Part shown: piece after piece, positions 26,701 through 54,474 of the stretch
How positions within the stretch are numbered: the first letter of the stretch is position 1
How the letters are laid out: each line of letters opens with the position of its first letter
Assembly: GCF_003945595.2 (NCBI RefSeq)
Contig: NW_024104423.1
Coordinates: forward strand, 1 to 64,000
DNA from: Pipra filicauda
Lineage: Eukaryota > Chordata > Aves > Passeriformes > Pipridae
Length of the DNA stretch: 64,000 bases
Direction: 5' to 3'
The notes under the pieces: model-generated
Seen by the model: only the letters and a program-made list of their open reading frames with translations
Database searches by the model: none
Told to the model about the DNA's origin: nothing
Program-made: the position numbers and the translations under genes

Positions 26701-29700
26701 AGGTTTTCCAGTGCTTTGGGGAAAATCCTTCCACTGCTTACATCCTCTTTCAGAGGTTTTCAAGTCTCTTCTAATCTGCAGACCTCCCCACATCTTCACA
26801 GTATGGACTCATGGATAAATTTAAGCCTATGGCCAAAAGAACCAGCAGGGATCGAGCAAGAAAAGACTCATAGAAGGGTGAAGGTTGGACACTTGTTTAG
26901 CATCAAGATAACAGTTGTGCACTGCAGGATGTGAGGGTGCACACCCCTGAGCCAAGTCTGGCAAAGTGGGCACAGTCTGTCTGTCTGAGCCAAGTCTGGC
27001 AAAGTGGGCACAGTGAACACTGGAGGGAGCACAGAGGCAAGGCTGTTAAATGCTGGTTGTCACTTGCTGGGTGCTGCAACATCTGGGGTGGACACCTCCA
27101 GCAGTGGCATCAGCTTCTCCTCCAGCTGAGAAACCAGGCCAACTGGTCTCAAGCCCAACTGGTGCAGGGTCTGCTAACCCCAACTGTGGCATCCTTCATT
27201 CCAGGTGGAGAAATCCCGATGTGAGCCATTCCCTGGGTCGGACTGGGCACAGCAGGACAGGCTGTATTGCTGAGTTAGACCACCTTTCAGCAGAGACACT
27301 GGCTTTAGACTATGCCCTTCGCTGGGCCAGTAGCTATAAGCCAAGGTGAAAAGTTTAAGTGTGCTGCTGACAGAGAGATTTGTACTAAAATGTAGGTGGG
27401 GGCCTGAGTTAAGCCTGTGGTGAAGACATGCTCTTAGTCTAGATATTCCATCACAAGACTGGCAGATACAACATGCATCAATGTGCATTTACTGTCCTAA
27501 ATCACACTGTTGGTAGTGTCAGGAAAGAAAAATAAATAAAGCAGAGAGGTAAAGACAAAACATGATGAGTGAAAATACATATGTGCATCCATAAGCACAT
27601 GTACCCACCCCACACATACACTGCATGGTGTAATTGCATTGCCCATGATAACACCTTCAGGGACATAGTTCTATCTTAGCCATGAAATATAGATCCAGTT
27701 TTTTGAGTATGTAATACATTTCAATTGGTCGGTCACCAGTTGATAGTTTGGGGCTGAAGGAAACACTTTCATTCATTTCACTAAGGGTAATCATGGTGTG
27801 CAAAGCTGCTGATTGAAATGATAACCTGAAAGAGGGCCAGAAGTGAGAGAAAACCTCTCTGCTCCCTCCTGCTTCTACTCACTTCCCACTCCTCGGCGCT
27901 GGATTCCTTAACCTTTGCCACAATTTGCTGATAAATAGTCTGGGCTAAAATTAGATATATAGCAAAGGGTAGGTGTTACCATCTGCTGCATGTTGTTAAT
28001 TCTTGATAGCCTGATAATATCTATTTTTGATGTTCTTTATTAGCTTTCTGGGGAGGACACTAGAGGGATAGGGCTCTAGTGCCACCATCAGTGGTTTTCA
28101 GTATTTGCTGCTTTTCTTCAGTTTACAACAACCTTTGCCACAACACAGGGGTTTTAGAAGAATGTGCTAGGTAAGACAGGAGACCACGGGTACGCACACA
28201 ATAAATGAACTGTCAGTGACTTCTGGATCTGCTCAGTCCATTTGGCAATCAGTATGTCTTCTTTCATGCAACTGTGGACTGTTTTCTCCACTGTGATCTT
28301 TTTGTTGTTGTTGCAAGCAATAGTCAGAGCAGAATTGAGCAATACTAAATTGTCCATCCACCTTGGTTCTCTGGCAAGACCAAATCTCTCCCAAATACTA
28401 GGCATGTTAAAAAACCTATGCACACTGCAAACATAAGATTAGACTGGCAATGAGTGACTGATGGCTATGTTACCTGTTAAGCAAAATAAAATTCCCAAGC
28501 AAAATAAGTATTATTCTGTTCTATTAATTGGCTGGGAAAGTACCAACTGTACGTACTAAGCATTTTTACTGCTTAGAGCTAAAGAAATACAATACTCTCA
28601 TTTCAGCTGGATTCTCAAGATTACTGTATTTTGTGACATTCAAAATCATGTGAGAGCATAAATAAATCTCAAGCAAATTTAAGTGTGGCATGACCTGAGA
28701 TCAATTGCTGTGAACACCACAATGTACCACAGCATTGTCTAATAGAACATCGCTAAATTACATTATTTTAGACATTATCCTTCATTGCAATGCTTCTCCT
28801 TTTTCTCATCTCGTTCTGAACCCTTCATTTTTATTCTCCACCTACAACCATGCTCCCAAAGGTGGAGTAAGCAAGGCAGAAAAGCATACATGACTCTCAG
28901 CCTCTTATCTTCATCACAGGTCAAATTTTCAAGAAATATTTTAAAGGTTAGTAGTGGAGGCTATCTTTTTCAACACAAGCTTGGCATGCATTACAAGTTT
29001 TCACCGGGAATCCTAACCCTTATACAGACCCTTTTTTTTTTAATTCAGACTTCATGTATACTTCTTACTTCTATTGTGAAGATCCTCATAAAAGCTCCTT
29101 CATTGCATGCTACCAGTCATCTCTTCCTAGAGTCCATGTTGGTCATACTCAACAATTCTTCTCCTAGGTGCCAGAGATTCGGCCTGACACCAGCCGCAAC
29201 AATTAAGTGCTTCCTCCTCTAATGAACCAGACGATGCAGCAGTCCAGTTCTCACTCCCGTTGAGCTGCTGTCCTGGCTGCGTGCCTCTGCCATCCTGGCC
29301 CATCTGCCCAAAGCGCTTCCTGAGAAGGCTTAGTTGTGTTCTTCCACCTGCATGAAACAGACAACCAAGCAAGCACTGCTATCAGGACTGGCAAGTATAT
29401 TTGTTTTCAGCATCTCTGTGGTGAGTCAGTGAGACAGATGCACTGTTGAGGGCTAGAAAAGTCACATTGCCTTTTTATGAATAGCTGAGATATTCAAAAC
29501 TGCAAAATAGCTTCCCAGAGGAGGTGAATGCGTCCCAACCGGAGACGACTCAGGCCCTCCTGGAAGGCTCACTGCCTGGAAACGTTAGGAGGTAAGAAAT
29601 ATCAACAGCAACTGTAAATGTCAAAGAAGAGAGTTACTACTCACAAGCGATACATTAAAGATCCCCATCCAGGGGGAAAACTGTATCTGATATTAAGCTC

Positions 29701-32663
29701 TCCCCAGACACAGAGTTCTCCTAAGTAGAGATGGAATACTTGTAACTGGAGTAGATACATGCTTTGGCTGCTTTTAGAAAGCCTCCTGAATTATTTGCCT
29801 TTTTCAATCTAAAGAGATTTATATCTCAACATAAGCAAGCTATACTAAGACAAGTAGAAAAAAGGGAATGTCTGCAGGTGAAAGTGTTACCATAAAAGAG
29901 AAAGCATAGCTCCAACACACCATGTGACCTGGAAGCAAGAATTGCTACTTAGCTCAATATTTCTAAAACCATGGTCTGTGATGTTTCTAAGGGTCAATAA
30001 AAGATATAAAAGATGTTAAAGATGTTAAGATAGCAGGAGAAGCTGTAGTTCATTTCTAAGGAGGTGGGTTATGAATGTGGATTATAACATAAGGCTGCAA
30101 TGCTCACAAGATGGGGAACTGCAAATACCCTTAACTTCTAACAGCAGCTCAGTTCCTTCAAGGCAAAGGATTAGTTAAAAACACATGCAGCTGGCAATTA
30201 TGGTTTGGTTTGATGTCCCTGTAAGACATGGAAGGAGCTGTGTCTGATGCAGTGAGTAAAAATGCTGGGATTACATTGAAAGAAATTAGTCAAAAAATAG
30301 TCACAGATGGTTTAGAAAATACTACGCCTGTCTTACAGGGAGGTGTCTGTTGTTTTTTACAGTCTGAATAAGCTGAGAAATTCACAGAATGATCATCAGT
30401 GCTGAGAAAAGTGGACACCAGAAACTGTCAGGCAAAGGGCTAAGGCTTTCCTCATGTAATCTAGCACATTTTCATCAACTTCAATGAAACTTTCCAAGTT
30501 CATACCACCCGAGGATCATCGCAGGTACCTCCTGCTATGAAGAAAGGTGAGAAAGACTAAAGGTATTGCAAAAACAAAATCATCATCTGCAGAACCCACT
30601 CAGAGAAAGAAAACTAAATACTTGTATCTCTAAATCTCACCCACATACTCCCTTCTCTTACAAACACACAGATGCATAGAGTATGCAGAAGGATAAGGAC
30701 TGTTTGCTAATCTCTGGCTATTGTAAAGGAAGATAAGTAATCCTCTGTAATCAAATCTGTACAAAGCTTTCATTTTTTCATAATAAAACATTCATGTTAC
30801 AGATGCCCTGACAGATTTTACCATCTTGCCATTTTATTGATTCTTAAATAGGAAAGCTATCATACTTCTGACTGCTTCTCATGAGGAGACTAATTAGATT
30901 ATTTCATCATCTGGTTCATCAAAGCAGGAAATACTTAAGTGTCACAGCTGGTCTCAGACTAAATATCTAGTACCAAGATTTTAAATGAAAACTGTTACAT
31001 CTTCACTGGGAAAGTATTTCATAAATGGCTAGACAGTAAAACAATGATGATAACAGATATCATCTCACATCTCTGGGCTGCAAAGGGAGTCTTAACTTTA
31101 CCACTGCATTTGGATTTATTTTCTCTTGCTTTTGCTACTACTGTCATCAAACAGGCTTTGCATAATGAACAGATCTGGAAAACTGAGAGAGCTATTTAGA
31201 TTTCTGGCAAAGATTTATGACTGAGAATTAAAAACTCTGAGGCAACATCTTCATTTTAAGTGAATCCCTGTTACTGATGCAACCTTTCAAAGCAGAGTAC
31301 TCAACACTATGGAGGGATCAACTACAAGGATCCCCCTTGGAAAGGACCCATCCTACTGTACAATCACTATTCACTGCCCATCATTCCTTTCTGAATTTGT
31401 AAGAGATCTTCTTTTGCACAGGCCACTGCGTACAATAAGCAAATCCTCCTGTAAAGAAACATGTATGACAAAGCCACATATTCAATTTTATTGTGCTTCA
31501 CCTTCTCATATGTGTACACAGAGGATAAGAATAAACAAGCTACTCATCTGAAAGAAGAGCTTTTTCACCATAGTGATTTGGGGTGAAATTGTCACCTGTC
31601 ACCAGCAGACAGTTAGCAAAAAAACTAGGCTTTGAAGGTCTATTTAAGACCTCTAAAAGAGCAGCTTGATAATGGGTAAATCATTTCCTTTAAAGAGCAT
31701 TCTCATGAAAATCATATGTAAAAGCAGAGTCTCCGTATAATACCAAAAACTCAATAACTTTGTTATGGAATAATATAATCCTATTTCTCTTACAGACCTA
31801 TAATGTCATTATGTAAATGGCTATACAAAGCCATGATTATATCAACAAAATGAAATTGTTGTGTAAGACAGTTCCCAGTCTCTGTAAATGAGGCTTTTCA
31901 GCACTGTAGAACCAGAAAGTTTCCTCCTGTAATGCTAGAAGTAATGTTAACATTGTTGATTCCCGTTGCATTTTTAACTTTGAGGGTTATCACAATTAAC
32001 CTTGAAGAACACAGGACCAAAAAAATAATATATATGTGGAAGTTGCATCATGCAGTGAAAATTGTAATAATATTTAGATTCCTCTTATGTTCTGCACTTC
32101 CTTGACCTTATTAGAAATTTAGAAATCCTTGTCATTTTGCCTGCCAGTTAGTCAGTCAGAAATAGCTCTTTGTAATCTAAACTCTCTTGGTTTTTTTTAA
32201 TGAGTTAGGCTGTAGGCCTCATAAAATTTTAGATGGAGGTTTTGACTGGGTCACTTTGATGTGGAAAAATGTAATTTTTATGTCAGAACTATCTTTTTGA
32301 AGTTATATGAACCAATAGATGAACCATGAACTCATAAAAGGACACATACTTTCTTTCTCAACTCAGCCTAACTTTTGGAGTGCACAGAGTAATGAAAGAT
32401 ACAAAGGTTGCATCATTTAAACCACACATGGAACAGTTTGAGGACAGTAACAGTATCATAAAAATATTTTCAATAAGCTGTCTCCTGAATTAATAGCATA
32501 TAGGTGTTACAAGACAATGTTATTAAATAAACCAGTAAAATTTAGCTACAAACTTTAGTTAATGATCCTATAAAATCATGACCCATTATGCTGATATTTT
32601 TAGCCTATTACATTATTAGCCTATTCTTTCAATTTCTAACTTATATATGAAAATTTCTGCCTT
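23778..32663. other. Intergenic, no gene seen
   Basis: AT-rich intergenic DNA. Two local blocks are richer in GC than their surroundings (26930-27480 and 29127-29372) and are described as findings. Open frames up to 145 codons (28785-29222) carry no family resemblance that I recognise. Confidence 0.5.
26947..27014 (+). repeat. 30-base direct tandem duplication
   Basis: A 30-base unit beginning ctgagccaagtctggcaaag occurs exactly at 26947-26976 and again at 26985-27014, with a CTGT-rich spacer of 8 bases. It sits at the left side of a GC-rich block of about 500 bases of unknown origin. Confidence 0.85.
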
Positions 32664-32740
32664 TGTGCTGGTTTTATCTGGGATGCAGTTCATTTTCTTC
32701 ATAGTAGCTAGCATAGGGCTATCTTTTGTATTTGTGTCGA
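32664..32740 (+). mobile_element. Fragment of an avian ERV LTR (5' end of LTR)
   Basis: The phrase starting tgtgctggttttatctggga and continuing with a ttttcttcatagtagct word resembles the first 70-80 bases of avian ERVL-type LTRs. It is a different subfamily from the LTR at 12961. Similarity fades after about 32740 at an A run, so only the left end of the LTR survives. Confidence 0.5.
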
Positions 32741-35399
32741 AAAAAAGGTCAGAAACAAAATTCAGATTTTTGTACAATTCGGCAACTGACCTGTAACCAG
32801 CAGAGTACAATGTCCACTGTGCTATCAATGCTGGCTGGGGGAACTGCACTCACTTTTTTATGTTGAAAAATGCTACCACCTTCAAAAAGGCAAAAAGATG
32901 GATCTTTATAGATTATAAAGTCTCAAAAGTCTTTATGAACTTGTCCACAGCTGTGATTTAGAGAACTATGAGCACTGCAGTGGCACTAACTGTGATGTGT
33001 ACAATTCTCACTATTCCACTGTATTTTGGGCACTAGTTTCCCCTTTGTCTGTTATTTCCTCTTTACAGTCCCACATTTTCTTACACATTAAATGTTAAAG
33101 AAATTCTGTATAAGGAAGGAAAGAGAATGGAAAAAAGAGGAAGTCTATCACAGGCCAAGGTAAGGAATATCCCACCAGTTCCAGATGCTTAGAGGACTGT
33201 AGGGTCCACAATGTAAGGCAAGTAGAGGCAATGTTAGAGACAAAATGAGAATGTCTGACCTTCCTCTTCCTCAGCAGAAGGTATTGTTTGGTTTTTACAC
33301 AAGAAAAGGAAAACTGAATAAGGGTGCCCAATACACCAACTAGTGATAATCAATACTGCTATTTTATTATAAGAGAATTTACTTACTTACAGGGGAAAAA
33401 AGAAGACAAGCAATTGCATATTGAATGTCGGGGGGAAAAGTCTTACTCAAATATTTGCCTTCATAGAATTTCATTAGTAGTATTTTAACCATGAATAATA
33501 TCTCCCTAGCTGATCTAAAAAAAGTCCCCTATACTTGGAGTCAGGGCTATCATTTCCACTAGGGTCATTAAATGAGGCCTCACTTTGTTCTTTTGTTATC
33601 AAACAGGTAGCACCAGAGAACTGATAAATAAAATTCCCCTTGTGGAAAAGAGTCCTGCTACAGTACTGTTGTTCTATTTAACTTATTTACTGCTGATTCT
33701 TTTCTATCCTCATTCTTACAAATCAGACAACACAAAGATTAACAGATAAATCACACCTTTCTCTCATTTGGCTTGCATACTTTTTATACCCTTGTGGCGG
33801 CAGCCAATTTTGCTGTTGCCACAATTTCACATCCTCGATTCCAAAAGTGTGGCCACGTGGCACTTCAGATGCCTCAGGAAGGCTACAGTTGCCCATTCAA
33901 TGACGCTGTTGCTTACATTTACTAAGCAGCCCCTCATTCCCCCACCTCCAGCTACTTGTTTACAACCCCGTGCTACACTCTGTTATGTACAGTTGTTTGT
34001 ACAAACAGGTAATAAATCAATTCAAACCACACAATTTTACAGCCAAGGCTTCCCAACAGTTAAAAGAAATCTAAGGCAATTCCAGTAACACCAATGAGAC
34101 TATGATGTAATGAAATTTGGTTACTGATATATAGGTGAATGTTAGATTGAAGCAAATCAGTTGAGAAATAGATGAAAAAGGAGAAATGAAGAACTAAACA
34201 GCAACAACCAGAGCTTATGGAAAGTCAGATTTATTTTGTCGAAAGTAAATGACAAACTACTAACTGAAATATGAAATGTTCTGAAACGAGTAATGGAAAT
34301 TTCAGATTTTCTCATCACAGGGAAAATGCCACATTTCTTAAGAAAACACTGGGATTTCATTGCCAAGACCACAGTGTCAACAGTGCCTCTCAGCCCTTCT
34401 TTACATAAGACCGACAGGGAGCTATGAAGCTAAAAGCCTGAAGAGAGGCGCACTGCAGAGCTCTGCCTGCTGTTTGGCAGCCAGAGTGCTTCCAAGAGTG
34501 CTGGGATATCTGGAGACCAGGAACATTTTGAATGTCAGCCCCACATTCAGCAAGTAATCCCAAGACTGCCCATGTGTCAGGTTGAGCCACAGAAACAGCT
34601 TTCTGGGCAACATTTCCATTGTACTGTTCTGTATGAAGCTCCCTTCTCTCCTTAGGAACAACTTGTAAGACCCAGTTTAGGAGCACTGTCTTTCAGGAGC
34701 ATCCTCTCTCAAACGTCTCTAGTTAGACTGGTCCATGCAAGTTGCTTCTGACAACCAAAATTTCCACTCATCCCTCCCAGCATGGTGATTTGTGGGTCCA
34801 AGCTTTGTCAATGCAGTAAAGCAGATTTTGTCCCAAAGGAAGACACGTCCCTAATAAGACAAAGGTCATGCCCTTGTTGTATGGGTAGCGGTTTAGCTAC
34901 ACCTACCAGCTTCTCTTCCTGTTTTTTTTTCTAACATCACGCTATTCCTGAAATAACATCAGCATTCAGTTACCACTAATGGAAAATACTTCATCATTTT
35001 AGGGAAGGGATTTTATGATGGCTTTTACTGTAACAGCAGAGCCCTTGATTCACAGCGGTCACAGAATGCACCTTTATTACTGATACTAGCCCTGACCAAA
35101 GCACTGTGGGACTCCTGATCCTGGGAGTCTTCCCCACAGAGTCAGGGTGTATCCAAGGCACACAGCTGGGTCACAGAAACATTTTTTAGGTCTTGCAGTT
35201 TAGACATTGGCTCTGTGAAACAGCAGCTCCTTTCCATAGCTGTGTTCTCTGCAAAAAGCAATCCCCACACAGGTGGGAACTGAAAAGTATGGGACAGCAA
35301 TGTGCTGCAGCACTAGGATACTCCTAGTCATTATAACCTAAATATGTTACTGTGGCAAAAATTGTAAAGTCAAGCAAGATCCACTAGACTGTCAGATCA
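32741..35399. other. Intergenic, no gene seen
   Basis: No gene or clear repeat found. A frame of 106 codons at 33768-34088 and frames of up to about 100 codons near 34360-34690 are unrecognised, and those in the latter block overlap on both strands. Confidence 0.55.
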
Positions 35400-36348
35400 C
35401 TCAGAAGATGTTTAATAGCACTGTTTAATATCTTCATTACTGACACATACAGTGGGATCGAGTGCACCCTCCACAAGTTTGCAGCAACACCAAGCTGTGT
35501 GGTGTGGTTGACATGCCCAATGGATGTGATGCCATCCACAGGGACGTGGAAAAGCTCAAGAATTGGGCCCATGGGACCCTCATGAGGTTCAACAAAGCTA
35601 AGTGCAAGATGCTGCACCTGGGCTAGGGCGATCCCCAGCAACAATACAGGCTGGGGATGAAAAGATCAAGAGCAGCCCTGCCAAGAAAGACTTGGGGGGG
35701 CTGGTGGATGAGAGGCTGAGCATGACTCAACAATGTCTTTTTGAAGCCCAGATGGACAATCACATCTTGGGCTGCACCAGAAGAAGCATGGCCAGCAGGT
35801 CCATTCTCCCCCTCTGCTCTCGTGAGACCCGCCTGGAGTGCTGTGTCCAGCTCTGGGGTCCCCAGCACAGGAAAGAAATGGACCTGTTGGAATGAGTCCA
35901 GAAGAGGGCCACAAAGATAATCAGGATGGAACATCTCTCCTGTGAGGAAACGCTGAGAGAGCTGGGGTTGCTCAACCAGGAGGAGAGAAGGCTCTAGGGA
36001 GACCTTACTGCAGCCTTGCAGTACATAGAGGATCCTTATAAAAAGGGATGGGTACAGACCTTTTTAGCAGGACCTGTTGCAATAAGACAAGATGTAAAGG
36101 CTTTAAACTAAAAGTGAGATTTAGACTAGATACAAGGAACAAACTTTTTACAACGAGGGTGGTGAAACACTGGAACAGGTTGCCAAGAGAGGTGGTAGAT
36201 GTCTCATCCCTGGATACATTCAAGGTCAGGTTTGATGGGGCTCTGAGCAACCTGATCAAGTTGAACACGTCCCTGCTCACTGCAGGCAGGTTGGACTAGA
36301 TGACCTGTAAAGGTTCTTTCCAAATCAAACTATTCTCTGATTCTATGA
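35400..36348 (+). mobile_element. CR1 fragment, 3' third of ORF2 plus 3' end, decayed
   Basis: Starts in the reverse transcriptase core: tgtttaatatcttcattact at about 35421 matches the segment coding LFNIFIDDL in the young copy. It then continues colinearly through the C-terminal CR1 region to the 3' tail ctctgattctatga at 36348. Stops and frameshifts break the frame throughout. The catalytic FADD box has been lost (the frame reads FA followed by AT and PS). Pieces encoding CCVQLWGPQHRKE, NRLPREVVDVSSLDTFK and similar are clear CR1 C-terminal motifs. It is an older subfamily than the copies at 1 and 60707. Confidence 0.9.
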
Positions 36349-36703
36349 AAATATGGGACAGGTGGGACACCACAAGACTTCTTTCAGCAACTTGACCATT
36401 CCTCATCCCTTGGCTATTTTCTAGCCTTCCATTCCCTTTCTGTTATGTCCAAACCAAATAAGCATTAGCTAAGTCTTAAATAGCCTGTTGAGGCTAATGA
36501 ACAAGATTCTCAAGGCATAGTAGCATTTATCTCCCATAATTTTATACTTGTTTATGCAGTTTGGAAATCTATTTTCAAAGTCAACTCTTTACTGCTGCTG
36601 ACACCTATCCAAGCTGAATGCTATAAAGAGGTAAGAGCTACTCACTTACTTCACTTTTTTAATAATGTTTACTCTTGTAAAAGAAATTTTGTTGTTTCCA
36701 CAG

Positions 36704-36762
36704 GAGTTCATGCCTAGAAATCACTATTCCATGAGAGTTCACGCCTAGCAATTACTATTCCA
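36704..36762 (+). repeat. 28-base imperfect tandem duplication
   Basis: The unit gagttcatgcctagaaatca plus actattcca at 36704-36731 recurs at 36735-36762 with three mismatches and a 31-base period. Confidence 0.8.
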
Positions 36763-38127
36763 AAAACATATCTTACTGGTATAATTCTTTTTACTTCACA
36801 GAAGTTTAAAAATACAAGTAAAGGTCATATGCTAATTTGACATTTCAAAATCACACTCAAACCTGAAGCTTCATAAAAGTAAGTTTGATTATGACACTTG
36901 ATGTACTCTACATATAGGAGCAGCTTAAAATCACTTCTTTTTGCATTATGAACTGAGATTCTTTTGCAGTAAGACATAATTTTAAAAGGCTTTAAATAGT
37001 GGAGAACACCTAGCCAAAGCAACTTCTATCATTGTCCTGCTAAAATAACAACAGATGTACCAAATAACATACCTTCTGAAAATTCTTGAGCAATTGCAGT
37101 TGTTACTTCACCAAACTGCCACAAAAAGAATTTACAGATGAAAAAAACTTCTATTTCATCAATGTTGTTAGTAAAATACACACTTCACCTTATTTTTCTT
37201 GGAATATGTGATACCAGAATAGAAAAGCAGAAAATCTCTTTTAAAATAGGGGGGGAAACCCTGTAATTTTTAGGAACACTTAAGAAGTACAGAATACCTA
37301 GGCTGCTACTTATCACAAACATCTCATTACTATCCTGTATTCCCACATCCCTATCTTCTCCCCTGTTCTTTCATTTCTTACCAACTTCGTAAATTCTTCA
37401 GAGCAGGTTTTCTTTTTCATACAAGGCTTGACACAACAGAGGGCATCTTTCCACCACCGAAGTGGAATAAAGTAATAATATTATCTATGTCATAATATTA
37501 CAGATATTATTATTGTAGATAACATTTTATAAAAGAAAATTGGATCTTAAATTGTCCTGTCATATTAGCTGGCTTCACTCACTTTTTCAGGATGCTACAG
37601 ATTCTGCCTCAGAGGAATCATTTCACAGACACTGAAAGATCTCATGGCTGGTTAGGAACGGCTGGGGTTTTGGACAGCTGGAAAAGTGTAAGAGGCTACT
37701 TAAATTAAGAATTAAGCATAATGGGCCCATAATAATGTTTAAAAGCTGACCCCAAAACTATCAACTGCTAATACCTCCATGAGATTTCCAAGTTAGCAAC
37801 AGACTTTCTCCTCCTGAGAAAATGCAATGGTTTCAGGTTGGCTGCAGATGTAAGAATACCACTTCTGTCCTATTCACAAGGTCTTCTTCATAGGCAGAGC
37901 AGTGGAAAAGCAGCAGAGCAGTTGTCTGAGGCACAATTTTGTAACTGTTTATGACAGGACTTGGTATGACTTAAACTCCAATCTTCAACTTTTGACTTAC
38001 AGTCTGAGAAGCTCAGTCTGGCTGCACAAGTCCTCTACATACAAACCATACCTGGTAGGCTGAATGCCCAGTTGCTGGAATTAGATGCTCAGCTTCTAGT
38101 TTAGTGGTGAACACAGGGATGCCAGGT

Positions 38128-38175
38128 TGAGATGGACTCAGTGATCTCAGAGGTCTTTTCCAACCTTACTGATTC
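38128..38175 (+). mobile_element. Short CR1 3' tail remnant
   Basis: The phrase gatggactcagtgatctcag followed by aggtcttttccaacctta is the CR1 3' terminal hairpin region. No coding part is left upstream. Confidence 0.6.
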
Positions 38176-38834
38176 CAGAAAGCCACAGTTTGCAAAGGGA
38201 CTCCACAGAAAGGATAGATTAATAAGATCATCGATTTTTAAAGAGCTTGAAGAAGGTAATTCCCTTAATAGGGTTCTGCTGCATAGCTGCAAGGAGAAAG
38301 GGAGTTTCCTGATCTCTAAGATTGTTGATCTCTTTCCTCTGATTGCAATTAAAAGATAATCTAGAGTCATTCATAGCAGCAGATGTGGAACAGACAATAC
38401 TGTCATTTCTTGTGCTGTTTATAGAGTACAAAGGGAAAACAATACACCTGCAACAGTTATGAGTCTCATACACTCATTTAGTATTAGATTAGACCAGCTT
38501 GGGAGGGCAAGGGAATTCTGGCTGGGATTGCAGAATCTGCAGGTAGGGAAGATCTTGTAAAACTGAAAGCAAATAAATAACTTTCTATCCCTTCCAGCTG
38601 TAGCTAAGGTTGCTTAGGTACTGACAGTTTAAAACGCAGACTAAATAAAATCATGCAGCAAGAAATGTTTTCCCTGGTAACTACTTTCAGTGTTACATTA
38701 TTTACTTATTTCGAGTATATGTTTAACTACTGGGGGAGGGAGGGATTAAAAAAAAGGCATTTTCCTTGCTTTGTTAACTCCACTGCTCCAACAGACAAAA
38801 CATAAAATTGAACAGTAATATAGGAACTGGGTCT

Positions 38835-40010
38835 GCAAATAACACACAAGGTTTTATTTTCATTTTTATTACAAAATTAACAAAAAATAATCTCATAACA
38901 TTTAAAGTTTAATTTAAAAAAGTCTTCACAGGTCATCAGACTAGCAAAAGGAAAATTAAGGTAAAGAAGGTATGCAATGCATTTTGTTCCCCATTATAAA
39001 CAGTCAGGACTCAGGAGCTTGCCATCAGGAAAGTCAGCTAGTCCAGCACTTCAGCCTCTAGTGCTGCAAATGAGTCAATGACAGAGGCTTCATTACATTT
39101 TCTTTTTTATTTTTCTAAACAAATCTAAGCACAGCAAAGGACACACAAAGTGTACCATTCTTTTAACAAAAAAAAAAAAAAAAAAAAAAGAAGGGTAATC
39201 TTTATGTTAGCTGAAAAATACAGCTCACTGGTGTGGCTTTTTAATGTTCCAAGAACATAAGGAAGGATAATTTTAAAAATACATATAATCCGTTAAAAGG
39301 TCAGAATTCATAAGACATTGAGACCAATCATTTACAATGTGTTCAAAAATTAACACTATATACAGAAAGATATAATTGCCAGCAGTTGTAAAAGTATAAT
39401 TTTACATAGAATGTGGTCAGCCAAAAATTCATGTGCCAATTAACACAAGCACTGCTCCTTTTATTTCTTCTGAGATAGACAGACAGATACAAACATGTGG
39501 GAGGATACACTGCCTTCATAACTATTTTAGTTCAAAATCCATTGTTTTGCAAAAAACCAGTCTTCTTTAAGAAAACATGCATAATTCAGAACTCTTTACT
39601 CCCACTGACACTCCTTAAAGAGTCATTGTCATTCTTTAAAAATAATACAAGTGCTACAATATAGCACTTGTGACGTGTTATTAGCTCAGATTTAATAGCT
39701 GCAGTGAGAATACTTTAAGATATCTTTTCCTTGAGGTTTGAAAAAAAAAAAAGGGGGAATGAACTTGCATTCCAACATCAGTATTTAAATATTTTCAGGT
39801 CATCGAAATAAAGACCACCATGTACAAATGGAGATATCATTAAACAGATATCCTGTCACTTCAAGAATTAGGTACTGACACTTATTTCGAGTAATTGAAA
39901 TGCAATTTATTTCTGTCACCTTTAAGTGAACCATCAGTAATAACCATCAGAATAAAATTCACCCTGGGAAGGCACAGAATTTCAGAAGATATAGATGTGT
40001 AAGGCCCAGC
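38835..40010 (-). other. METTL4: METTL4 3' UTR (predicted)
   Basis: Sequence after the METTL4 stop codon, read on the minus strand. Two AATAAA polyadenylation signals on the minus strand lie at 38865-38870 and 38853-38858 (TTTATT on the plus strand) about 1.15 kb past the stop, so cleavage probably falls around 38830-38850. It contains an A/T run at 39168-39189 and a perfect 10-base inverted repeat at 39647-39671. The end point is inferred from the signals only. Confidence 0.5.
39168..39189. repeat. Poly-A run (poly-U in the METTL4 3' UTR)
   Basis: Homopolymer of over 20 A on the plus strand, so poly-U in the predicted METTL4 transcript. Confidence 0.9.
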
Positions 40011-54321
<14,311 letters not shown>

Positions 54322-54474
54322 CGTAACTTCCCTTTTCAGGAGGAAAAAATCAACTTCCTGAAACTGCAGCTTTCATCAACTATACACATTTCCTGGAGTA
54401 AACTCCTCCTGTGGGGATTTTTATAAGAATTTGCTTTTCAGAACTATCACTGTTTTAATAAAGTAGAACATACC

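Larger units (their letters stand above)
36349..38834. other. Intergenic region downstream of METTL4
   Basis: No gene seen. It holds a 28-base imperfect tandem duplication (36704-36762) and a short CR1 tail remnant (38128-38175). Confidence 0.55.

Noticed and set aside
28154..28436. 89-codon minus-strand frame with a protein-like composition
   Set aside because: No homologue that I recognise, no flanking splice signals that fit, and an equally open frame on the plus strand.
28785..29222. 145-codon plus-strand frame
   Set aside because: Longest non-repeat frame outside the genes, but Ser/Leu/Phe-rich with no domain. This length occurs by chance in 64 kb.
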